DNA from: Prevotellaceae bacterium
GTDB lineage: Bacteria; Bacteroidota; Bacteroidia; Bacteroidales; Paludibacteraceae
Assembly (NCBI GenBank): GCA_031255055.1
Contig: JAIRTG010000061.1
Coordinates: 1 to 11,166, forward strand
DNA: 11,166 nt
Direction: 5' to 3'
The translations under genes were made by a program, and so were the position numbers. The notes under the pieces were generated by a model that searched no databases, was not told the origin of the DNA, and saw only the letters and a program-made list of their open reading frames with translations. Of the stretch, positions 6,591 through 11,166 are shown piece by piece; position 1 is the stretch's first letter, and the number at the start of each line of letters is the position of its first letter.

Positions 6591-6631
6591 CGGATAATAA
6601 AAGTCCCCGCAAAAGGCCGTTTTATTATCCG
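6591..6631. promoter_or_regulatory. 12-bp perfect inverted repeat in the divergent control region
   Basis: CGGATAATAAAA (6591-6602) and TTTTATTATCCG (6620-6631) are exact reverse complements separated by 17 bp. The left arm covers the probable -33 region of the aspartate kinase promoter. This suits a bipartite operator site controlling the kinase. It lies upstream of both proposed transcription starts, so a role as an RNA hairpin or terminator is less likely. Confidence 0.45.
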
Positions 6632-6672
6632 TTATTTTGCAGGTGCAAAAAGCGTGTTTTTATGCAAAATAA
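6632..6672. promoter_or_regulatory. TGCAAAA palindromes between the divergent promoters
   Basis: TTTTGCA (6635-6641), gg, TGCAAAA (6644-6650) is a perfect 7-bp-arm palindrome. A wider perfect 10-bp pair, TTATTTTGCA (6632-6641) and TGCAAAATAA (6663-6672), shares its left arm. The heptamer TGCAAAA therefore occurs three times in 41 bp in alternating orientation. It lies upstream of the DUF177 promoter and may be a regulator binding site. Confidence 0.4.
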
Positions 6673-6705
6673 AGAGAAATCTTTTCGTAAACAAAACATA
6701 TTTTA

Positions 6706-6713
6706 TACCTTTG
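6706..6713 (+). promoter_or_regulatory. -7 promoter box of the DUF177-rpmF operon
   Basis: TACCTTTG matches TAnnTTTG. TTTTC (6682-6686) is at the expected 19-bp distance but is a weak -33 box. Transcription would start near 6720, giving a leader of about 20 nt before ATG 6739. Confidence 0.65.
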
Positions 6714-6738
6714 CACGGTTTTTCAACAATGGAACATA

Positions 6739-7305
6739 ATGCCTAAATTTGAACAATACAATATCCCGTTGAAGGATATGAAATCGGAAAAACAATCATT
6801 TGAATTTAATTTGGATGATGTTTTTTTTAAGAAGATTGATAGCCCCGAAGTACAAAGAGGCAGTGTCAAAGCCACTGTGAATGTAAAAAGAATTTCGGAA
6901 GTGTACGAGCTTTTGTTTGATTTGGACGGCGTGATAAAACTACCGTGCGATCGCTGTCTGGACGACATGAACCAGCTTGTCCGGTATAAAGACAAAATTC
7001 AAGTTAAATTAGGAGTTGATTTTTCGGAAGAAGGCGAAATCGTTGTCGTTCCGGAAAAAGACGGTGTGATAAATATCGCCTGGTTTCTGTACGAATTTAT
7101 CGTACTGAACATCCCGATGAAACATGTTCATCCTTCGGGCGAATGTAACAAAACAATGGCGGGTAAACTGAAAAAACACCTGACAAGGCAAAAAGATGAC
7201 GAAGATGATTTTGATGACGATATGGACGAAGATGAAACTGCCTATAACGAAGATTATACAGATCCCAGATGGGATATTTTAAAGAATATTTCAGAAACCA
7301 ATTAA
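6739..7305 (+). CDS. DUF177 / YceD family protein
   Basis: The 188-residue protein belongs by context and sequence to the DUF177 (YceD) family, almost always encoded just before ribosomal protein L32. In other bacteria and plastids the family is linked to 23S rRNA processing or accumulation; the exact biochemical role is not settled. Visible features: N-terminal strands, a conserved LPCDRCL (68-74) with a Cys pair, a further Cys (136) in PSGECNKTM, and a strongly acidic tail (DDEDDFDDDMDEDE, 153-166) ending with the DPRWDILKN motif (175-183) typical of the family C-terminus. ATG 6739 follows a promoter box by 26 bp. The next gene, rpmF, starts 12 bp after the stop, so they form an operon. Confidence 0.88.
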   Translation: MPKFEQYNIPLKDMKSEKQSFEFNLDDVFFKKIDSPEVQRGSVKATVNVKRISEVYELLFDLDGVIKLPCDRCLDDMNQLVRYKDKIQVKLGVDFSEEGEIVVVPEKDGVINIAWFLYEFIVLNIPMKHVHPSGECNKTMAGKLKKHLTRQKDDEDDFDDDMDEDETAYNEDYTDPRWDILKNISETN

Positions 7306-7317
7306 AAAAATAGTAAG

Positions 7318-7503
7318 ATGGCACATCCTAAACGAAGACAATCAAAAGCAAGAACTGCAAAAAGAAGGACACATTACAAAGCACAAATTCCGACATTAGC
7401 TGTTTGCTCAAATTGCGGAGCAGCTCACATCTATCACACCGTCTGTGGCGAGTGTGGTTATTACAGAGGTAAATTGGCCGTTGAAAAATTGGCCACCACC
7501 TAA
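7318..7503 (+). CDS. rpmF: Large-subunit ribosomal protein bL32
   Basis: This 61-residue basic protein of the 50S subunit has the signature start MAHPKRRQSKARTAKRRTH. The zinc-ribbon cysteines are all present: C30SNC33 and C43GEC46, so this is the zinc-binding (C+) form and not the cysteine-free paralogue made under zinc limitation in some bacteria. It follows the DUF177 gene by 12 bp and is followed by a rho-independent terminator, so the operon mainly yields the two proteins. Confidence 0.97.
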   Translation: MAHPKRRQSKARTAKRRTHYKAQIPTLAVCSNCGAAHIYHTVCGECGYYRGKLAVEKLATT

Positions 7504-7536
7504 TTAAATGCAAAAGCAACTTGTGAAGAAAAATAT

Positions 7537-7575
7537 CCGAGCCCGGGTTTAATACTTTAGGGCTTGGTTTTTTTT
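7537..7575 (+). terminator. Rho-independent terminator after rpmF
   Basis: CCGAGCCC (7537-7544) pairs with GGGCTTGG (7560-7567), with one G-T pair and a 15-nt loop, followed directly by eight T (7568-7575). It lies 33 bp after the rpmF stop and 29 bp before fabH, so it partly insulates fabH from the ribosomal operon. I see no clear TAnnTTTG box for fabH downstream of it, so readthrough may supply fabH. Confidence 0.85.
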
Positions 7576-7603
7576 ATTGCATAAAATTATCATCCTTATT
7601 TTT

Positions 7604-8593
7604 ATGTCAAAGATGAATGCTGTTATCACAGGTGTTGGCGGATATGTTCCGGAATATGTTTTGACAAATCGGGAACTCAGCCAAATGATGGACACAACAG
7701 ATGAATGGATCACCACCCGCGTCGGAATCAAAGAAAGACGAATCCTGAAAGACGAAAACTTGGCAACGTCCCATTTGGGCGTAAAAGCAGTTGAAGACCT
7801 GCTCTCAAAAACAGGCACCAAACCGGAAGATATAGAACTGCTTATCTGCGGAACATCAACTCCCGATCATATTTTTCCTTCATGCGCATCGACGATTGCA
7901 GACAGAGTCGGCATAAAAAACGCGATGGCTTATGATTTACAGGCCGCCTGTTCGGGTTTTGTCTTCGGACTGTCGACAGCAGCGACCGCCATCGAATCGA
8001 GACGTTACAAAAAGATAGTGGTCATTGGCGCCGAAAAAATGTCGTCGATCATTAATTACAATGATAGAACGACCGCTCCCCTGTTTGGAGACGGAGCGGG
8101 AGCGGTGCTTGTGGAACCGACAACCGAAAATGTAGGGGTGATGGATTTTATCATGCGTACAAACGGAGCGGGAGGAAAGCATCTGCAACTAAAAGCAGGA
8201 GGTTCGGCTATGCCCGCAAGTCACCAAACTGTTGACGAAAACCTGCATACGATTTATCAGGAAGGACGGGCGGTGTTTAAAAATGCCGTTTCGGAGATGT
8301 CGGAAGTATCCGCCGAAATCATGAGAAAAAACAGCCTGAAATCAGAAGATATTAATTGGCTGATTCCGCATCAGGCAAATTTGAGGATTATCGACGCAAC
8401 GGTACAGCGTACAGGCGTCAGTTACGACAAGGTTGTTGTCAATATTGAAAAATACGGAAACACTTCGGGAGCAAGTATTCCATTATGCCTCTGGGATATG
8501 GAAAAAAACTTCAAGAAAGGAGACAACATCATCTTAACGGCATTTGGTGCCGGATTTAATTGGGGAGCCATCTATTTGAAATGGGGATATTGA
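7604..8593 (+). CDS. fabH: Beta-ketoacyl-ACP synthase III
   Basis: FabH condenses acetyl-CoA (or a branched short-chain acyl-CoA) with malonyl-ACP to start type II fatty-acid synthesis in the cytoplasm. The 329-residue protein has the thiolase-fold catalytic triad: Cys116 in QAACSGF, His256 in LIPHQANLRI and Asn286 in KYGNTSGAS. Other family marks are GVGGYVPE (10-17), TTDEWITTRVGIKERR (31-46) and FGDGAGAVL (161-169). Start ATG 7604 (MSKMNAVITG) gives the usual family N-terminus; ATG 7613 is possible and the TTG at 7577 lies next to the terminator and is unlikely. In many bacteria plsX lies between rpmF and fabH; it is absent here. A pair CAGCCG (8598-8603) and CGGCTG (8634-8639) downstream is too loose to call as a terminator. 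Confidence 0.97.
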   Translation: MSKMNAVITGVGGYVPEYVLTNRELSQMMDTTDEWITTRVGIKERRILKDENLATSHLGVKAVEDLLSKTGTKPEDIELLICGTSTPDHIFPSCASTIADRVGIKNAMAYDLQAACSGFVFGLSTAATAIESRRYKKIVVIGAEKMSSIINYNDRTTAPLFGDGAGAVLVEPTTENVGVMDFIMRTNGAGGKHLQLKAGGSAMPASHQTVDENLHTIYQEGRAVFKNAVSEMSEVSAEIMRKNSLKSEDINWLIPHQANLRIIDATVQRTGVSYDKVVVNIEKYGNTSGASIPLCLWDMEKNFKKGDNIILTAFGAGFNWGAIYLKWGY

Positions 8594-8663
8594 TCCTCAG
8601 CCGACACGTATCAATATAACTTTCAGGACAAAGCGGCTGTTGCTTGCGAAAGAACAACAACGT

Positions 8664-8694
8664 TTTGTTTTATTTGAGAAAAACATTACTTTTG
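8664..8694 (+). promoter_or_regulatory. Promoter of rplS
   Basis: TTTG (8664-8667) and TACTTTTG (8687-8694) with a 19-bp spacer fit both boxes of the Bacteroidota promoter (TTTG / TAnnTTTG). It is the best promoter in the window. Transcription should begin near 8700, giving a leader of about 79 nt before the rplS ATG at 8779. Confidence 0.8.
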
Positions 8695-8706
8695 CAACCC
8701 AAAATT

Positions 8707-8755
8707 TTGCGCAATCTCTGGCAGAATAAAGTGGAGGTCTGTGAATATTGCGCAG
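8707..8755 (+). promoter_or_regulatory. Possible structured leader of rplS mRNA
   Basis: Within the proposed 5' leader, TGCGCAAT (8708-8715) and ATTGCGCA (8747-8754) are exact reverse complements, extendable by one T-G pair. An inner GCAGA / TCTGT pairing (8721-8725 / 8738-8742) is also possible. The stem closes about 24 nt before the start codon. Ribosomal-protein genes often carry leaders bound by their own product; this is inferred from position only. Confidence 0.4.
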
Positions 8756-8778
8756 TTAACATAAAAATTAAATATAAG

Positions 8779-9132
8779 ATGGATTTTATTAAAATTGCCG
8801 AGCAAGCTTTTGCCCCAGCAGAAAAGAAGACATTTCCCGCATTTAGAAGCGGTGATACGGTAACAGTTGCTTACCGTATTATTGAGGGTAACAAACAGCG
8901 GACGCAGGAATTTCGCGGAGATGTTATACGCATTTCAGGTCATGGCGACAAAAAGCGTTTCACTGTGCGTAAAATATCAGGAAACGTAGGCGTAGAGCGT
9001 ATATTCCCGATGGACTCACCGTTTATCGAAAAAATTACCGTAAACAAATACGGTAAAGTACGTCGCGCCAAATTGTATTACTTACGCAAACGTACAGGTA
9101 AAAAAGCACGTATCAAAGAAAGACGTGTGTGA
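8779..9132 (+). CDS. rplS: Large-subunit ribosomal protein bL19
   Basis: This 117-residue protein of the 50S subunit sits near the interface with the 30S subunit. Family features are clear: FRSGDTVTVAYRIIEGNKQR (27-46), QEFRGDVI, FTVRKISGNVGVERIFP (66-82), and the basic tail GKVRRAKLYYLRKR. ATG 8779 is chosen because homology starts there; the frame is open upstream to 8644, but that part would precede the transcription start. The gene has its own promoter and terminator, so it is probably monocistronic here, unlike the rpsP-rimM-trmD-rplS operon of many other bacteria. Confidence 0.97.
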   Translation: MDFIKIAEQAFAPAEKKTFPAFRSGDTVTVAYRIIEGNKQRTQEFRGDVIRISGHGDKKRFTVRKISGNVGVERIFPMDSPFIEKITVNKYGKVRRAKLYYLRKRTGKKARIKERRV

Positions 9133-9156
9133 CCAATACCCGCAAATCGAGACTTT

Positions 9157-9191
9157 AAAGAGAAACTTGTTGAATAGTTTCTCTTTTTTTT
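9157..9191 (+). terminator. Rho-independent terminator after rplS
   Basis: AAAGAGAAAC (9157-9166) pairs perfectly with GTTTCTCTTT (9177-9186) around a 10-nt loop, with the T run continuing to 9191. It lies 24 bp after the rplS stop. In the other direction it is 86 bp past the xylose transporter stop and might also stop that transcript, although the minus-strand tail (TTTAAAG) is weaker. Confidence 0.88.
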
Positions 9192-9276
9192 GCTCGAATT
9201 TTTACCTGATTTTCTCCAAACCGAAATGCCTGTGATTCGGAAGATCTATGGGAATCGCTAACCTATAATCGTCCGC

Positions 9277-10665
9277 TTATTTTTTCCAAATTTTTTCGAT
9301 TTGTTCCAATGATTTCCCTTTTGTTTCCGGAACCATTTTCCAAACAAACAGGGCGGAAAGTATCGCCATTGCACCGTAGAATGAGTAGGTGAATGAACTG
9401 CTGAATTCCATCATGCCCGGATAGGTTGAAGAAATCAGAAAGTTGGCAAACCACTGGAATGCAACAGCTATCGCTACCGCCTGACCGCGTATTTTGTTCG
9501 GAAAGAGTTCCGAAATATATACCCAGCAAATCGGTCCCCACGACATCATAAAGGAGGCGGAGAAGATGATAATGAATAACAAGGTGTGAATACTGATGAT
9601 GTCGAACCACGAAAGAACGGAAAGCGCAATCATGCCGATAGCCATGCCGACGGAACCGGTAATCAACAAGGGTTTCCGCCCCCATTTGTCAACCGTAATA
9701 ATGGCAAGGACTGTGAATATCACATTTACCAATCCCATGACGATGGTCTGTAACATGGAAGCGTCGCGGGCAACACCCATGCTCTCGAAAATACGAGGCG
9801 CATAATAAAGCACTACGTTGATGCCGACAAATTGCTGAAAGACCGAAAGCAATATGCCGATAATGATGACTTTTTTCCCATAGGAGAATATTTTCGCTTT
9901 TGTGCCTTCGTGCAAGGTGTCTTTTATTTCGCTTAATATTTCTTTTGCACGCTCTCCGACGGCATTGATTTTTTCCAGAACGCTCAGGGCTTTCTGTTCC
10001 TGTCCGACCAGCGCCAGATAGCGCGGCGTTTCGGGAACAAAGAAAAGGAGCATAAAAAATAATCCCGCAGGAATGGCTTCCGATGCAAACATATAGCGCC
10101 AACCGATGTCGTTGATCCATGCGATGGTTTGCCCGTTGGCAATGCCCCAGTTGACGAAATAGACGACGAGCATCCCGAAAATAATCGCAAACTGATTGCA
10201 CGAAACTAAACGACCGCGTATCTCGGCCGGCGCAATTTCGCCGATATAAGTCGGACAAACCGCCGATGCTAACCCAACGCCAATCCCTCCCCATACGCGA
10301 TAGAAGTTGAACATGACGAGTAAACCCATTGTCGGATTGTCTTTTTCAAAAAATAAAAATTCGGGGCAGGCCGAACCTAAAGCCGATGTGAAGAACAAAA
10401 ATCCGGCTAATTGGAGCGTGCGCTTGCGACCTAAACGGTTGGAAAGAAATCCCGAAACGGCGCCTCCTATGATACATCCGATTAGTGCGCTCGAAACCGT
10501 CACCCCGTGGGCGAAGGCGCCAAAACCTAAAGAGTGAATCAAATACGCCTGAATTGATTTTTCCGCTCCCGAAATAACCGCTGTGTCGTAGCCAAAAAGC
10601 AAGCCTCCGAGTGTCGCTACCAGCGTTATCCCGAAGATATAGGTGGCATTGTATGCTTTATTCAT
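9277..10665 (-). CDS. xylE: D-xylose/H+ symporter, MFS sugar porter
   Basis: This 462-residue inner-membrane transporter has 12 predicted helices and belongs to the sugar-porter family of the major facilitator superfamily. Family signatures: GYDTAVISG (25-33), NRLGRKRT (76-83), PTYIGEIAPAEIRGRL (138-153), PETPRYL (211-217), DKWGRKPLL (326-334) and PETKGKSLEQIE (446-457). By motif alignment from memory, residues that contact xylose in E. coli XylE have counterparts: Gln158 (CNQFA), Gln277 and Gln278 (QQFVGIN), Asn283, Trp381 and Gln404. It lies 147 bp downstream of xylose isomerase on the same strand, which supports xylose over other sugars. ATG 10665 puts the first helix at the usual distance. 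Glucose or arabinose transport by the same fold cannot be excluded from sequence alone. Confidence 0.93.
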   Translation of the reverse strand: MNKAYNATYIFGITLVATLGGLLFGYDTAVISGAEKSIQAYLIHSLGFGAFAHGVTVSSALIGCIIGGAVSGFLSNRLGRKRTLQLAGFLFFTSALGSACPEFLFFEKDNPTMGLLVMFNFYRVWGGIGVGLASAVCPTYIGEIAPAEIRGRLVSCNQFAIIFGMLVVYFVNWGIANGQTIAWINDIGWRYMFASEAIPAGLFFMLLFFVPETPRYLALVGQEQKALSVLEKINAVGERAKEILSEIKDTLHEGTKAKIFSYGKKVIIIGILLSVFQQFVGINVVLYYAPRIFESMGVARDASMLQTIVMGLVNVIFTVLAIITVDKWGRKPLLITGSVGMAIGMIALSVLSWFDIISIHTLLFIIIFSASFMMSWGPICWVYISELFPNKIRGQAVAIAVAFQWFANFLISSTYPGMMEFSSSFTYSFYGAMAILSALFVWKMVPETKGKSLEQIEKIWKK

Positions 10666-10760
10666 GCTGTAAGTGTTGTGTTGTATGTTGTATTGTGAGT
10701 TGCGGGCTGCGAATGTTTTTTGAACCGGCGCATAAACCCGAACTTGAGCAGGTGATTGAA

Positions 10761-10803
10761 CAAGTTACGGAAGGGCTTCGGTGAAGCCCGAATCCGTAAC
10801 TTG
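10761..10803 (-). ncRNA. Nested hairpin between xylA and xylE
   Basis: CAAGTTACGGA (10761-10771) and TCCGTAACTTG (10793-10803) are perfect 11-bp complements, and inside them GGGCTTC (10773-10779) and GAAGCCC (10783-10789) form a second perfect 7-bp stem with loop GGT. No T run follows on the minus strand, so it is probably not a simple terminator; an intercistronic mRNA-stabilising or processing hairpin is more likely. A second AACTTG at 10741-10746 could pair with CAAGTT 10761-10766 instead. The type label is the nearest available: this is an RNA structure, not a separate RNA gene. Confidence 0.6.
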
Positions 10804-10812
10804 AGACCGGTT

Positions 10813-11166
10813 TCAAATATACATGTTTATAATTGCTTCGTACAGTTCCTGTTTTCCGCTTGTTTGGGCGGGTTCGCCTTTTGTGTGCGCGTAGGCGGTG
10901 AGTTCTTCCATCGAAAGTTTTCCTTCTTCAAACTCTTTGCCTTTTCCGGTGTCGAACGAAGCGTAACGGTTTTTCAGCATTTCGCTGTATGGGGATTCTT
11001 CCAGGATGGCTGCGGCCGATTCTAACGCTCGTGCAAAAGCATCCATACCCGCAATGTGGGCAATGAATATATCTTCCAAATCGGTGGAGTTGCGACGTGT
11101 TTTCGCATCGAAGTTTGTTCCGCCGCCTTGCAATCCGCCGTTTTTCAGGATAACCAACATCGCCTG
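10813..11166 (-). CDS. xylA: Xylose isomerase, C-terminal part (cut by window edge)
   Basis: Xylose isomerase converts D-xylose to D-xylulose in the cytoplasm. The 117 visible residues are the C-terminal quarter; the frame runs on past the right edge (QAMLVILKNG...). The segment GGGTNFDAKTRRNSTDLEDIF contains the family motif NFDAKxRRxSTD, whose Asp is a metal ligand in known xylose isomerases (Asp339 in the E. coli enzyme), followed by HIAGMDAFARAL and the helical C-terminal arm that wraps around the neighbouring subunit. The stop is TGA at 10815-10813. The transporter gene follows on the same strand, so both likely form one xylose-use operon whose promoter lies outside the window. Confidence 0.95.
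   Translation of the reverse strand, partial: QAMLVILKNGGLQGGGTNFDAKTRRNSTDLEDIFIAHIAGMDAFARALESAAAILEESPYSEMLKNRYASFDTGKGKEFEEGKLSMEELTAYAHTKGEPAQTSGKQELYEAIINMYI

Noticed and set aside
6729..6746. Five-codon upstream ORF (ATG GAA CAT AAT GCC TAA) overlapping the DUF177 start
   Set aside because: It is too short to distinguish from chance, with no ribosome-site or attenuation-type codon content.
8598..8639. CAGCCG / CGGCTG pairing as a fabH terminator
   Set aside because: It has only 6 bp with a 30-nt loop and no T run.
10666..10712. TGTTG/ACAAC-rich stretch before the transporter start as a repeat element
   Set aside because: It is short, imperfect low-complexity sequence. An unstructured leader just before a start codon is common.

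Overview
The window looks like chromosomal DNA of a member of the Bacteroidota, most likely order Bacteroidales. The evidence is several promoters with the Bacteroidota -7 box TAnnTTTG, starts without strong Shine-Dalgarno sites, a TonB-dependent receptor with an N-terminal carboxypeptidase-D-like domain, the order DUF177 - rpmF - fabH without plsX, and a xylA-xylE pair. I cannot name the genus from the sequence.

Positions 1-3750 are an accessory-looking region. A small His-rich membrane-anchored protein and an 801-aa TonB-dependent outer-membrane receptor lie between two direct copies of a composite repeat (181-420 and 3454-3654). Each copy has an inverted pair of 7-bp tandem arrays (TTTAGTG units, then TAATCAC units), followed by a GC-rich module that can fold into several hairpins. 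The aligned blocks 271-413 and 3511-3653 match at 138 of 143 positions, at an offset of exactly 3,240 bp. A separate 29-bp inverted repeat with a 2-nt loop lies between the two genes. Shorter relatives of the last hairpin of the GC-rich module, a G-rich stem followed by a CTTTCT-type tail, occur at 17-55 (+) and 5167-5212 (-).

Positions 3750-6531 (minus strand) hold a 426-aa protein of unknown function and a monofunctional aspartate kinase. The kinase commits aspartate to the lysine, threonine and methionine pathways. It is divergent from the DUF177 operon across a 207-bp control region that contains two promoters and a set of perfect inverted repeats.

Positions 6739-9132 (plus strand) are housekeeping: a DUF177/YceD protein, ribosomal protein L32, a rho-independent terminator, FabH (start of fatty-acid elongation), and ribosomal protein L19 with its own promoter, a possibly structured leader and a terminator.

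Positions 9277-11166 (minus strand) are the end of a xylose operon. The C-terminal part of xylose isomerase (cut by the window edge) is followed by a xylose/H+ symporter of the XylE type, with a strong nested hairpin between them. The pair would import D-xylose and convert it to D-xylulose.

Nothing here is a clear new defence or mobile system. The most unusual structure is the repeat-bounded receptor cassette and the dispersed hairpin family associated with it.
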